This document shows positions 1 to 8,513 of a stretch of DNA of 47,542 nt, piece by piece. Within the stretch, counting starts at the first letter, position 1. Each line of letters starts with the position of its first letter. Made by a program: the position numbers and the translations under genes. A model generated the notes under the pieces. The model did not search any database. It was not told where the DNA came from and saw only the letters and a program-made list of their open reading frames with translations. This DNA comes from a virus, in IMG/VR virus record IMGVR_UViG_3300020174_000013, positions 1 through 47,542 of that record, one strand, 5' to 3'.

Positions 1-96
1 CTGCCACTTAACTTTATCATGTGACATTTCAGGACGATCAATAGCAATATATTGTATCAACTGTTCAGCAGTCAATGCTTTTGTATATTTGCTCAT
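1..96 (-). CDS. Partial small protein, N-terminal 32 residues only
   Basis: An open frame starts at an ATG (complement of 94-96) and runs off the left edge of the window. A good ribosome binding site, AAGGAGA, lies just upstream, and the start overlaps the stop of the preceding gene (TGATG). The visible peptide begins MSKYTKALTAEQLIQYIA and is hydrophilic, with no recognisable motif. The coupling and the binding site make it a likely real gene; its function cannot be judged from 32 residues. Confidence 0.6.
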   Translation of the reverse strand, partial: MSKYTKALTAEQLIQYIAIDRPEMSHDKVKWQ

Positions 97-260
97 CACG
101 GATTCTCCTTGGGTTTTACAAAATTATGATAATAACATACAGTTACAAACAGTAATACAGCAGCACCAAAAATGAGGCTCCATTCTGCTGTTGCTACTCC
201 AATGCCCAGCATAACACCTACATTAAACGCTAACACAATTGCTGCGGCTGCTTCACTCAT
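96..260 (-). CDS. Small membrane protein, 54 aa, two predicted TM segments
   Basis: A short open reading frame begins MSEAAAAIVLAFNVGVMLGI. Two hydrophobic stretches, at about residues 5-25 and 29-44, are separated by a short polar turn (TAEW), followed by a short basic tail ending KPKENP. The start codon overlaps the stop of the upstream 63-aa gene by one base (TAATG), and its stop overlaps the next start by one base, so it sits in a coupled run of small genes. Such two-helix proteins in phages may be membrane modulators or holin-like, but nothing here identifies the role. The gene call rests on coupling and hydrophobicity. Confidence 0.6.
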   Translation of the reverse strand: MSEAAAAIVLAFNVGVMLGIGVATAEWSLIFGAAVLLFVTVCYYHNFVKPKENP

Positions 261-451
261 TATTCAGCCTCCTTAATCCAAACACACTCTGAAATATCTT
301 CAGGCGTGTCGTACATACGCTTACACTGTTCATAAGGATGACTCCAACTACCTAGTGATGTTCCGACACCAAGTGCTATACCTATCCAAAAAAACTGCTT
401 AAACCCTTGCTTAAACCCTTGTTTGAACCCAGTCCAAAATGCTTTAATCAT
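260..451 (-). CDS. Small membrane protein with GFKQ tandem repeat, 63 aa
   Basis: The N-terminus contains three successive copies of the tetrapeptide GFKQ, encoded by a 12-base tandem repeat and forming a cationic, aromatic, probably amphipathic segment. A single membrane-spanning stretch (FFWIGIALGVGTSLG) follows. The C-terminal part is polar with two cysteines about 14 residues apart (CKRMYDTPEDISEC), which could form a disulphide if it is periplasmic. It overlaps the cytidylyltransferase gene by four bases (ATGA), so it is translationally coupled to it. I do not recognise a family. A small inner-membrane protein acting on the host envelope is conceivable but unproven. Confidence 0.65.
   Translation of the reverse strand: MIKAFWTGFKQGFKQGFKQFFWIGIALGVGTSLGSWSHPYEQCKRMYDTPEDISECVWIKEAE
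396..431 (-). repeat. 12-bp tandem repeat, three copies
   Basis: The plus strand reads TGCTTAAACCCT twice (396-407, 408-419), followed by a diverged third copy TGTTTGAACCCA (420-431). It lies inside the 63-aa gene and encodes its GFKQ repeats, keeping the frame. Copy-number change by slippage would alter the protein by four residues at a time. Confidence 0.9.
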
Positions 452-867
452 TTGTTCTCTCTTTCAGCAACTCGTTTGCGTAAATCACTTGTGCTGAATC
501 TGTGATCACGCTTGTTAAAATGCAGTTGAATACCTCGCTTGCGACATATATCTTTGCCACTAAACTCGTCTTCTTTGTATTCTTCGCCTAAGAACCTTAC
601 ATCAATTTGAAACAGCTCTAGTATATCCATTAAGTCCTGCTCAGTTTCGTATGGCACAATCTCGTCAATAAACTTGAGTGCATTAAGTTGCGCATAGCGT
701 TCAACTAGAGTTTGCACTGGTTTGTTTTTGGTATCGGCCCGATCGATTGTAGGATCTGTTTGCAACCCTACAATAAGATAATCGCAGTTTGCTCTTGCTT
801 CACGTAACATGCCGATGTGTCCGGCATGAAGTAAATCAAATGCACTAAATGTAATACCTACTTTCAT
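448..867 (-). CDS. Cytidylyltransferase-like nucleotidyltransferase (TagD family)
   Basis: The protein begins MKVGITFSAFDLLHAGHIGM and has the HxGH nucleotide-binding motif (HAGH) of the cytidylyltransferase superfamily. A C-terminal RFSTSDLRKRV corresponds to the second signature of the family (R-[FY]-S-[ST]-[ST]-x-[IL]-R). About 139 residues is normal for glycerol-3-phosphate cytidylyltransferase-like enzymes, which transfer CMP from CTP to a phosphorylated alcohol. The real substrate in the phage is unknown. I chose the ATG at 867 because GGAG sits five bases upstream, inside the end of the polymerase gene; a longer frame to 882 exists. The gene starts two bases after the polymerase stop, so it is co-transcribed and coupled. 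Confidence 0.8.
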   Translation of the reverse strand: MKVGITFSAFDLLHAGHIGMLREARANCDYLIVGLQTDPTIDRADTKNKPVQTLVERYAQLNALKFIDEIVPYETEQDLMDILELFQIDVRFLGEEYKEDEFSGKDICRKRGIQLHFNKRDHRFSTSDLRKRVAERENK

Positions 868-868
868 A

Positions 869-3556
869 TTAACTCCAATCAAATAAGTTATTAAATGTAG
901 TTTTTTGTTTTGTACTTTCTAAGTCATAGTCCAGCACACCAATCAAGTTGTCTAGTTTGTTGTCAATAATAACTTCTTCCATAGCATCGCCATCAAATGG
1001 CAGTTCTTTGAACCAATCCGGAATACGTAGTTCATCTGTTGGATATGCAACACTTGTATATCCTAGTGGATTTTGTTTTAGTTTACAAACAATAACCTTC
1101 ATACCGTCGACGATTTCTTGTGAGTATTTGTCACCGTTCATACGCTTTAGTGTATTCCAGTTGATACTTGCTCTTACGTGTCCGGGCATGTTTGCTTTGC
1201 CTTGCTTCTCTTCAAGACGCTGATAGTGTCCAATCTTGTTTGCACGTTTTGGACTACCTTTTTCAAACCCTGGACGTTCTTTGAAATCACGTCTAAACTG
1301 ACTAATAGCTTCAAGTAGTTCTGCTTCAGGTTTTTTCTGTAGTACCATATCAAGCAACTCTTTTAAGAAATCCTGCATAAACACCGGCGTATCACTACGC
1401 TTCAAGTCCAGGCCCATTGCTTTGACTTTGCCTAGTTTTCCATCTTCATCTGTTCTAAATCCTTCAATGTCGTACACTAGTGCTGCATAGCGTTTCTTAG
1501 TGATAAACAGCCCAGTTTCAGCAACAATCTCTCTACCTGCTGCAATAACATCGCTACGACTCTTTGGACAATGAAATGCTTTTAGCATCATTTCTGGAAA
1601 TGTTTCGTTTGCCTGCTCGCACACTTGGTCATAAAGTTTTATTACATTATCTTTGGTCCACGGAATCTTTCCCGCTGCAATGTCATCTTTTAGTACAGGA
1701 TATGCACTAAAATACACAGAGTCAGTATCGCCATAGATAACAGCTTTACCAACATGATCATACTCACCAGTAATAATCTTATTAACCTCTGCACTCATAT
1801 GTTTAACAATAGTTCTACCTGTTAGCGTTGTACTCTGTCCAATACGCTTGTCAAAGAATCTACAACCTGGATTGAGAATAGCACCATACAAACTGTTCAA
1901 GTTAATCTTCTTAACCAACTGACGTTTATCCCAGTATTCAATCTCTACTTCGTTCTTAGCATCTTTTGCTTTTTTAAGATTCTTTTGTAGATCTTTACGT
2001 TCGCTGTACCAACGTTTTAGTAGTCCTGGAATAACACCTTCAAACTCGTTTGTAAAGATTGTACCATTTGAACTAAGCATCCATGGCTGATGACTATCAT
2101 AAATCAACTTCCAAACTTCTGCTGCACTCAGCACTTCTTCCTGCCCGTTTTCTAAATCTAATGTAAGCATTACATCACGTTTTTGTTCCATAACTGCTTC
2201 ATATTCTTCAGTTGCAAAACGTCCTTCCCAGCTGCCTGCAAAGCTCTTCTTTTTTAGCGTTGTATCATTGTGAATACGCTCGTCACTAATATCCAAACGT
2301 ATTTGACCAACTACAGTTTCGGGGCCCATATTTAATGCACGAATAACACTTGGATACAGGCTGTTTAAGTCCATTGATCCAACCCATTCATGCACACCTT
2401 TTTTAGGAAATGCAACATATGCGCCTGCTGCTGCTGTGTTTCCTTCGTGTTGTTTTCTATTCGGCACTTGCATACCACGTCTATGCGACTCGTTAACAAT
2501 AGCCTGCTCAGTAAGTGCAACAGCACCCATTGTGGTTTGTAGTAACACAGTATTTTCGTGTGCTAGTACATTTGCAAGATCGATAAATTTTAGTTTCTTG
2601 TCTAGTTTGTCTAACAGTGCAACGTCTTGTCTGTTGTATTCAATAAAAGTTTCAAAGTCATTGTTGTACAGCTGATCAAGTGTACCTTCATATACAGTTT
2701 TGTTCTCTCCTACTTCCAGTTCGCCGATGGCATCCAGTCGATATGTATGACGTTCTTCGTATGTATACTTGCGATACAAGTTGAGATAGTCCATATGTAC
2801 TCTTCCGATAGTATCATATGTCTCACTTGTCTTACCAAACTTTTCATATTCTCTACGCTTGGGCTTTTGTCCCCATAAGCAGAATCTACGTGTATCATCA
2901 CTGCTTAGTACACGTTTAATACGGTTAACTGTGTATGGAACATCGTATCCTTCACTGTTCCATCCGCTGTGGATATCAGCATCTTCAATCAAGTCCAAGA
3001 ACATACTAAGCATTTGTCCTTCGCCTGCTTCGCTGTTGGGAAAAAGTATACAAGTATTATCACCCCAGCGTTTTTTGCACATTGCTGTTGCTTCTTCAAG
3101 TGGCATGCCTTTGGGAGGCATAGCAACAGTTATTAGCGCACTATCTAACCACTGTAAGCACACAGTGATAGCAGTGATCGGCATAAACGGATCTTCGACT
3201 GGAGCAAATCCACGCTCTGGATCAAAGTCGGTTTCGATGTCCCAAAACGCTACATTCAACTTTGGTGCATCTTGATTAAGATAGTTTTCACTCAAACACT
3301 GAAAGATTGGATTAATGTCACTTTCAAACAAGTTTTTGCCACGGTTGATAGCAAGTTCTTTTCTAAAGTCTTTTGTGTTTTTGCATACAATCCGACTTAG
3401 TTGGTCGCCGTAGATGCTTTTGTACTTACCACGCGGATCTTCACAATAAAATGTGTACTTTGATTGATATTCATGGAAATGTCTTTTTCCGTCCTTGCGT
3501 TCAACTACTCGAATAATATCCGAATCTCTGTCAAAAAATGCGTCTACGTATGGCAT
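869..3556 (-). CDS. 43: Family B DNA polymerase, T4 gp43-like
   Basis: This 895-residue protein carries every expected motif of a replicative family B polymerase. The 3'-5' exonuclease has Exo I FWDIETD (D106, E108), Exo II in the region NSEGYD (200-205) and Exo III YNRQD (307-311). The polymerase domain has motif A DLNSLYPS (396-403), motif B KINLNSLYG (550-558) and motif C YGDTDS (608-613). All catalytic acids are present, so it should be active. Length matches T4 gp43 (898 residues). The start has a strong AAGGAGA site. Downstream and coupled are the cytidylyltransferase and small membrane genes. It would act with the clamp loader encoded at 25472-26398; the sliding clamp is not in this window. 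Confidence 0.97.
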   Translation of the reverse strand: MPYVDAFFDRDSDIIRVVERKDGKRHFHEYQSKYTFYCEDPRGKYKSIYGDQLSRIVCKNTKDFRKELAINRGKNLFESDINPIFQCLSENYLNQDAPKLNVAFWDIETDFDPERGFAPVEDPFMPITAITVCLQWLDSALITVAMPPKGMPLEEATAMCKKRWGDNTCILFPNSEAGEGQMLSMFLDLIEDADIHSGWNSEGYDVPYTVNRIKRVLSSDDTRRFCLWGQKPKRREYEKFGKTSETYDTIGRVHMDYLNLYRKYTYEERHTYRLDAIGELEVGENKTVYEGTLDQLYNNDFETFIEYNRQDVALLDKLDKKLKFIDLANVLAHENTVLLQTTMGAVALTEQAIVNESHRRGMQVPNRKQHEGNTAAAGAYVAFPKKGVHEWVGSMDLNSLYPSVIRALNMGPETVVGQIRLDISDERIHNDTTLKKKSFAGSWEGRFATEEYEAVMEQKRDVMLTLDLENGQEEVLSAAEVWKLIYDSHQPWMLSSNGTIFTNEFEGVIPGLLKRWYSERKDLQKNLKKAKDAKNEVEIEYWDKRQLVKKINLNSLYGAILNPGCRFFDKRIGQSTTLTGRTIVKHMSAEVNKIITGEYDHVGKAVIYGDTDSVYFSAYPVLKDDIAAGKIPWTKDNVIKLYDQVCEQANETFPEMMLKAFHCPKSRSDVIAAGREIVAETGLFITKKRYAALVYDIEGFRTDEDGKLGKVKAMGLDLKRSDTPVFMQDFLKELLDMVLQKKPEAELLEAISQFRRDFKERPGFEKGSPKRANKIGHYQRLEEKQGKANMPGHVRASINWNTLKRMNGDKYSQEIVDGMKVIVCKLKQNPLGYTSVAYPTDELRIPDWFKELPFDGDAMEEVIIDNKLDNLIGVLDYDLESTKQKTTFNNLFDWS

Positions 3557-3596
3557 GAGTTCTCCTTATTATTCACTATACTATATTTCTTTTCAT

Positions 3597-3860
3597 TCAC
3601 TCCGTATCGTATCCTACTGTAGCAACAATAGTTTCAAGATCTTCATATTCGTCTGCAACTCGACTCCAGTCACGTTTTTGTGCAACTTTGATGGCTTTGT
3701 TAATAAGACTTGGTTTAACATTTAGTTCTTCGGCAACTGCTTTTACAGTTTCTTTTAATCCGCCTTGCAGATCTTCGATTTCCTGTAGTACAGTTACACC
3801 TTCTTTAACTAGACGTTCTAGCTTGGCTTTTTCTTCTTGTCCATATACTCTATCGCTCAT
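3597..3860 (-). CDS. dsbA: DsbA-like double-stranded DNA-binding protein (late transcription)
   Basis: An 87-residue helical, charged protein with a probable coiled coil at residues 8-35 (KAKLERLVKEGVTVLQEIED), followed by AVAEELNVKPSLINKAI, which looks like a helix-turn-helix, and an acidic tail ending LETIVATVGYDTE. This layout matches, in my recollection, the DsbA family of T4-like phages, whose T4 member (89 aa) binds DNA near late promoters. The assignment is by pattern, not alignment. A good AAGGAG site precedes the ATG and a clear promoter lies directly upstream (3885-3913). It is transcribed towards the DNA polymerase gene 40 bases downstream. The alternative is a generic small DNA-binding protein. 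Confidence 0.65.
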   Translation of the reverse strand: MSDRVYGQEEKAKLERLVKEGVTVLQEIEDLQGGLKETVKAVAEELNVKPSLINKAIKVAQKRDWSRVADEYEDLETIVATVGYDTE

Positions 3861-3884
3861 GCAATACTCCTTTTTATTAAGTTT

Positions 3885-3913
3885 AATATACAGTAGTTAT
3901 GTTTTGTTGTCAA
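3885..3913 (-). promoter_or_regulatory. Sigma70-like promoter, TTGACA-17-TATATT
   Basis: On the minus strand the -35 hexamer TTGACA (3913-3908) is followed after exactly 17 bases by TATATT (3890-3885). The start codon of the DsbA-like gene is 24 bases further on. The -35 is part of CACTTGACA, which recurs at two other promoters in the window. The -35 overlaps the last codons and stop of the 145-aa gene. Confidence 0.75.
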
Positions 3914-4334
3914 GTGTTTTTATTGGACCTAATATTTCGTATCCTTGAATACGACTTTTATAGTCGTGGTGATCTCCTAAGTATAGATACTTATAACCTT
4001 GTGACTTGTAATAAGCCGGAACGTGGTAGCTAAATCTCCAACCAACTCTATCTTCTGGATTGCTGTAATCCCATGCAAACTGATCACTAAATGCAACTTT
4101 GTCATTTGTATATGTTCTTGTTTGTTCCCATGCTACAAGTTTATTGTCTATATACAAACAATGAAAATCATTCTGTAAAATATCATCACTATACAATGGA
4201 AACACACTATCAAAGTTTTTGTATTTACAATAGACATTGTATACGTGTGCTGCTTCTTTCCAACTAGGTTTGTGCAAAAAAATGTCAGGATCTAGTTTGT
4301 ATTTTACTTTGGATAAATCAATTCTACCGTACAT
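3897..4334 (-). CDS. Unknown protein, GNAT-like features, 145 aa
   Basis: I do not recognise a named family with certainty. The middle reads FHCLYIDNKLVAWEQT, a beta hairpin typical of GNAT cores (substrate presented, then K-L-V-A). The C-terminal part, YYKSQGYKYLYLGDHHDYKS then GYEILGP, resembles the end of arginyl/leucyl-tRNA-protein transferases, which have a YLYLGYW segment followed by a K-R/Y-F motif. This is visual similarity only. It overlaps the upstream ATP-grasp-like gene by 11 bases and ends at the dsbA promoter. If the GNAT reading is right it would transfer an acyl or aminoacyl group to a protein or small molecule. Confidence 0.7.
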   Translation of the reverse strand: MYGRIDLSKVKYKLDPDIFLHKPSWKEAAHVYNVYCKYKNFDSVFPLYSDDILQNDFHCLYIDNKLVAWEQTRTYTNDKVAFSDQFAWDYSNPEDRVGWRFSYHVPAYYKSQGYKYLYLGDHHDYKSRIQGYEILGPIKTLDNKT

Positions 4335-5013
4335 AGTACCCGAGCCGCCTTTCGTTCAAATACGGCTCCATGTCTTCCATCCAGTTATCATACGGATTAT
4401 CTATCCAAGTGTATCCTTGGTCAACTAGTTTGTCTTTTTCAAACTGTGTAGTATCATGCCATATAGGAATATATTCATTCCACTTACTAATCGATGTACC
4501 ATCTGGATTGCCACTAGGACGAAAATGCAACTCAATAGGATTGTCGCCTTTGTATTCAATGTTGATATACTTTACATTATTTATATTAGCAATAGCTTTG
4601 GGAATGGTTGGTGTATAATCACTGCGTATCCATTTATTAAACTTTACAACATTTGATTTCCGGTTAAATCCTTGCCAGCAGTGTAAAGGTTTCCATGTAC
4701 CGTTGATATTTTCGTATGTAGCACTGTAATGATTGCCTTCTAAGTATTCGCACCAAAAGTAACCCGGAGGTGTGCTGGTACAATCACCTTGTTTTAATAC
4801 TTTTATAGTTGTACACACACCCATGCCTATAAGATTGTATATAGGACGTATTACATATTCGCCTGTGCTGGGTATTCTTACACCCCCTGGACCACAACTA
4901 TAGCCCATGGTTTCTGCTAGATAAAGTTTATTCCACCATTTGTGATGTTGTGGATATTTTAGATAAAGTTCGTGCTCGTCTAAATCGTACTCGTCCACTA
5001 TTATTGAAACCAT
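4324..5013 (-). CDS. Unknown protein with ATP-grasp-like features, 229 aa
   Basis: The central segment GGVRIPSTGEYVIRPIYNL, followed by GMG, has the look of an ATP-grasp nucleotide-binding strand and loop. It is followed by FWCEYLEGNHYSATYE, similar to the E-x-x-x-G-x-x-Y-[ST] hinge of ATP-grasp ligases, and by NIEYKGDNPIELHFRPSG, resembling the E-x-[NH]-x-R-P metal-binding strand near the end of the fold. On this reading the protein is a compact ATP-dependent carboxylate-amine ligase. I infer this from motif order only. It overlaps the 887-aa virion protein gene by 13 bases upstream and the GNAT-like gene by 11 bases downstream, so the three are co-expressed. Confidence 0.65.
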   Translation of the reverse strand: MVSIIVDEYDLDEHELYLKYPQHHKWWNKLYLAETMGYSCGPGGVRIPSTGEYVIRPIYNLIGMGVCTTIKVLKQGDCTSTPPGYFWCEYLEGNHYSATYENINGTWKPLHCWQGFNRKSNVVKFNKWIRSDYTPTIPKAIANINNVKYINIEYKGDNPIELHFRPSGNPDGTSISKWNEYIPIWHDTTQFEKDKLVDQGYTWIDNPYDNWMEDMEPYLNERRLGYYVR

Positions 5014-7664
5014 TGATCGCTGTTGTTTAGTTTCCAGTCAGCAATTATATCTTCAAACTTTGGCGCACTATATCCTCTACGCTCAGCTCTTTCACCTTCA
5101 AATGTTTCTTCAAAATCTGCAATGATTTGTAAAAACTCTTCTTGTTGTTCCGGTGATGCACCTGGAGTTGCTAATACAATATTATTGATTTCATCTAGTA
5201 TATACATTACTGCGCCAACACTATCAAAGTTAGATTTACTAATCTTTGCTCTAAAGGCTGCAATATTATTTTCTGTAGGTTCGTTACGCATTGTAGAAAA
5301 TGCTCTCATAGCAGGCGTGCTTATACCTTCTCGTGTAATATCAACATCTTCTCCAATAGCAAGTTTAAGTGCTTCAACAAATTCACCATCATTGTTGAGT
5401 TTCCAACTACTATCCTCTGCATCAACATCGTCGATTAAGTCGCTACCGTATTTTGCTTTGTATCTTTCATTTACTTGTAAATAATCTTCTCTATTTCTTA
5501 TTTGTGCAATCAACGCACCTAATAGATTATCATCAGTTCCCCAACCAAACCATCCAGGTTCCATACTTTCTTTAAATATTTGGGCCATCAGTGTTGGTGC
5601 AGCATATGGAATGCCTATTTTACCCATGATAGATTTAAAGCCATCTGGAATATTGTTTTGATCACCTTCTACATAGTTTTCTAATTCGCTTACTTGTGTA
5701 ATATCTTCGTCTAGCCATTTGCCGTGTGTACTTTGATATCCGCGATAAACTCTGTCATATACTCTTTGTAGTTCTGTGTCTGGAGATATTTGTCCAAGTT
5801 CTGCCAATGCAGCATTTCGTGCATCAGGACTGAATAATCTGTTTATAAGATCAGTTTCGAGTTCTGTATTTTCAACATCATCATCATCGCTTTCGAATCC
5901 GTCTGATTGTTCACTTTCGTCTCTATACCTACTATCAAAATGAACATTAGCAGCACCTTCGATATCTTGAGATTCATCGCCAATAAGCCAAAGTCTATCG
6001 TCTATAACTTGTCCGTGTATCCATTGTGCAACAGATTCTTCACTTGAACCATTTGCTACAAGCACCGCAGCACCTTCACTTATACCTAGCAACCGTCTCG
6101 GACCTAATGATTTAAACTGTGATTCACTAAACGGATCTTGCATTGTATAAAACGCTGTCATTTCTGGAACACGATCGTTTATTACTGTTACAATAATAGC
6201 GCCGCCCATTGCACGGTGTTCTTCATTAGCTTCAATGTTTAGATCAGGAACAGTTCCACCAGATAGTTCAATCGCTGCCTTCAATGCATCATCAATAACT
6301 AATACATCGTTAACTTCACGTCTGCCTTTGTTGACCACAGGAAACCCATTACTATCTAACTGTTTAACAACAGTATAGGTGTCATCATCAATACTAACAT
6401 CCATGCTATCAGTGTCTTGTCCCCAAACAATAGATGCATACAACAGTTTTGGATTTATTCTTCTTAATGCAGTAAGTCGTCTTATAACTAGGGCTTGATA
6501 ATCAGCTTCGCTAAGTTCATCAACTAGCTGTGTTGATAGATCTTCAAACTGTGCATCGTATGCTTCCTCAACTTGGTCCCAATCTCCTGCTGTGTTTAGT
6601 TGATTCATTAGATCGCTGATCTTTTCACGATCATATCCAAATCCTCGACCCCCTGGTATAATACCTGCACCAATACTATTTTCGAATGCCTGATTCATTG
6701 CAGTAACCCATGCTGTTGTAGTAGTTGCATCTAATGTAGGTGTATCAACTACATCTGGAGCATTTCTTGCTGCATCAGCTTCGGAGTCTTGTTGTTTAAA
6801 CTTGGCTATTAATCCTGTTGCAAGTTGTCTAAAATATTCGTAAAGTTGTTGTGCTTCTTCACGCATTGACCCATTGCGCCAGTTTGGCGGTGAAAACTCC
6901 ATTTCCTCGCCATTTGCAAGAGTAGCAGTCAGTCCGTCACTTATTTTAAGGACAACTCCTCTTTTCCATACTTCCTCTAGCCATCTAGATCCAAGCTCAT
7001 TTTGTCTTTCATAGATGGTTACCATCATTCTATTGAGTTCGGCTAGTCTTGCGTTTCGACTTTGTTGTATTCCTTGTGTGTTTTCTTCACGTTTGTTAAG
7101 TAGTTCTTGTAGAATAAAATACCAGCCACTAAAGCCAATAGCAGCAATCATTTGTGCTGTATCAGTTACTTGTCCAACTGGAGTATCAATAACATGATTT
7201 ACATCAACTTCTTGTCCTTCCCAGGTAGCAGTAGTATTTTGATTTCCAGGAGTTGTGCCACTGTTGCCTATTTGTAGCAATCCTGCCATAGATCCGCTTC
7301 CAGCTGGAAAAAGACTAGTACTAATAAGATAGCGAATATCTTTTTCTCGTAGTTCTCCTAAAGCAGTGTTTAGTTCGTTTGGATTATTAACTTGTATGTT
7401 GATACTATTTTTCCAAGTTTTAATAGCATCGTCTAATGTTTGATCCCAAGTTCCTGACTCATCACCTGACCATGCAGGCCCAGCAGTTTGAAAACTGCCA
7501 TTTTGTGTTTTTCCTGTTACAAGAGTATGCTTCTTTAAAGCTCGTTTGATTTCTACAACATGACTGCCATCGGGATTACCGGGATTATTCATTGAAAGTC
7601 CTGGACCTGCTGCTGTCCTAAATTGTTTTAAAACATTTTCAACGATAAACTCGTTTAGTTTCAT
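5001..7664 (-). CDS. Large putative virion or head-internal protein, 887 aa
   Basis: The protein begins MKLNEFIVENVLKQF, matching the short signal shared by several neighbours and resembling T4 capsid-targeting sequences with an I/L-x-E cleavage site. Residues 35-90 hold a weak peptidoglycan-binding-like unit (GTWDQTLDDAIKTWKNSIN). The remainder is acidic, helical and rich in Asn, Asp and Gln, with no enzyme motif I can name. A predicted segment around residue 170 (VTDTAQMIAAIGFSGWYFIL) is moderately hydrophobic. The start overlaps the stop of the 213-aa gene by one base (TAATG). It is probably a structural or injected protein; its size and neighbours support that more than sequence does. Confidence 0.75.
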   Translation of the reverse strand: MKLNEFIVENVLKQFRTAAGPGLSMNNPGNPDGSHVVEIKRALKKHTLVTGKTQNGSFQTAGPAWSGDESGTWDQTLDDAIKTWKNSINIQVNNPNELNTALGELREKDIRYLISTSLFPAGSGSMAGLLQIGNSGTTPGNQNTTATWEGQEVDVNHVIDTPVGQVTDTAQMIAAIGFSGWYFILQELLNKREENTQGIQQSRNARLAELNRMMVTIYERQNELGSRWLEEVWKRGVVLKISDGLTATLANGEEMEFSPPNWRNGSMREEAQQLYEYFRQLATGLIAKFKQQDSEADAARNAPDVVDTPTLDATTTTAWVTAMNQAFENSIGAGIIPGGRGFGYDREKISDLMNQLNTAGDWDQVEEAYDAQFEDLSTQLVDELSEADYQALVIRRLTALRRINPKLLYASIVWGQDTDSMDVSIDDDTYTVVKQLDSNGFPVVNKGRREVNDVLVIDDALKAAIELSGGTVPDLNIEANEEHRAMGGAIIVTVINDRVPEMTAFYTMQDPFSESQFKSLGPRRLLGISEGAAVLVANGSSEESVAQWIHGQVIDDRLWLIGDESQDIEGAANVHFDSRYRDESEQSDGFESDDDDVENTELETDLINRLFSPDARNAALAELGQISPDTELQRVYDRVYRGYQSTHGKWLDEDITQVSELENYVEGDQNNIPDGFKSIMGKIGIPYAAPTLMAQIFKESMEPGWFGWGTDDNLLGALIAQIRNREDYLQVNERYKAKYGSDLIDDVDAEDSSWKLNNDGEFVEALKLAIGEDVDITREGISTPAMRAFSTMRNEPTENNIAAFRAKISKSNFDSVGAVMYILDEINNIVLATPGASPEQQEEFLQIIADFEETFEGERAERRGYSAPKFEDIIADWKLNNSDQWFQ

Positions 7665-8305
7665 TATACACCCATTTTCTTATTTAACGCATCATACAAT
7701 CTTGTTTTAATATCATCTGAATAATCCACACTTGCGGTTTGTTTTGCACGTTTTGTAGCAGTAGCATACATAACTGCTTCTGCATCATCTCCGTAACGAT
7801 CTTTGAAATCGCTTTTGTTTTTCTTCATGCCCTTAACAAGACGTTCTTTTTCTTTTTCTTCGTCGTTACTAAGTTCACGTTCAACTAATCCTGCTTTTGC
7901 AGCTAGTTTTATAACAATAGCTTCTAGTGATTTAATTTTATCTTCAAGTTTTTCTATGCGAACTGTATCATCAGCGCATTCACCTACTAGTTTATCTTTT
8001 AATGGATGTGTAGTACGCCCTGGTTTTGCCGCCGGCATCGGTGCATTGGCTTTTGCTTGTCCAGCACTGCCAGTTCTTTGTGATTCAGTTATAGTAACAC
8101 CTGCTAGTGCAGCAAAATCTGTTACACTATAATCACGATCCATTTTTAAGGAACCTTCAGGAACTATAGCACTCTCGTTAATATAGTCAATGCTATTGCT
8201 TTCAACTGCTGGAGCGGCAGCTTGTGCTTTCATTCTTGCTATATCTTCTTTAGGATCAACTGGATCCATTGCAAATAGTTTGTGTTGTAGTGCATTAAAG
8301 TCCAT
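7664..8305 (-). CDS. Conserved phage protein, coiled coil, possibly head-associated, 213 aa
   Basis: The sequence starts MDFNALQHKLFAMDPVDPKE, followed by an Ala/Pro-rich stretch to about residue 35 and a linker with repeated Ala, Gly and Pro to residue 100. Residues 110-150 form a clear coiled coil (DTVRIEKLEDKIKSLEAIVI), and the rest is basic and helical (MKKNKSDFKDRYGDDAEAVM). It lacks the M-K-I-x-E tag of its neighbours. The coiled coil and position between tagged proteins suggest a scaffold or core-like role. Start and stop codons overlap the genes on both sides by one base. No catalytic motif was seen. Confidence 0.7.
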   Translation of the reverse strand: MDFNALQHKLFAMDPVDPKEDIARMKAQAAAPAVESNSIDYINESAIVPEGSLKMDRDYSVTDFAALAGVTITESQRTGSAGQAKANAPMPAAKPGRTTHPLKDKLVGECADDTVRIEKLEDKIKSLEAIVIKLAAKAGLVERELSNDEEKEKERLVKGMKKNKSDFKDRYGDDAEAVMYATATKRAKQTASVDYSDDIKTRLYDALNKKMGV

Positions 8306-8511
8306 TAACCGTCCCCTTTTACTTTATGACAACTATCACCTTTACCTCTGCGATAGCCCTTCCAGCACACTTTACCGTGGCTGCCTTTTTTCTTGGTTGA
8401 TTTCTTTTTCTTTTTACCTTCATCAAGATCATCTGACTCGAGTGTTTTCCAACTAGGATTTCCGCATTCGTTGCATAGAGTTGCTGATTCAAATAGCTCA
8501 CGTATTCTCAT
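8305..8511 (-). CDS. Small basic protein with N-terminal tag, 68 aa
   Basis: It starts MRIRELFESATLCNECGNPS, so it carries the recurrent tag with a possible prohead-protease site after LFE. CNEC near the start and C/W residues near the end (KVCWKGYRRGKGDSCHKV) could bind zinc. Between them is a lysine-rich run (EGKKKKKSTKKKGS). The combination of a tag, a basic body and Cys/Trp-rich ends recurs in this cluster and suggests a DNA-binding internal head protein. Its start lies three bases after the stop of the 120-aa gene. The role is inferred. Confidence 0.7.
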   Translation of the reverse strand: MRIRELFESATLCNECGNPSWKTLESDDLDEGKKKKKSTKKKGSHGKVCWKGYRRGKGDSCHKVKGDG

Positions 8512-8513
8512 GA

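Noticed and set aside
2859-3275. 138-codon plus-strand frame within the DNA polymerase
   Set aside because: The opposite strand carries the exonuclease domain motifs; the frame is a shadow.
5023-5484. 153-codon plus-strand frame
   Set aside because: Antisense to the 887-aa virion gene, Ser/Ile-rich, no start signal.
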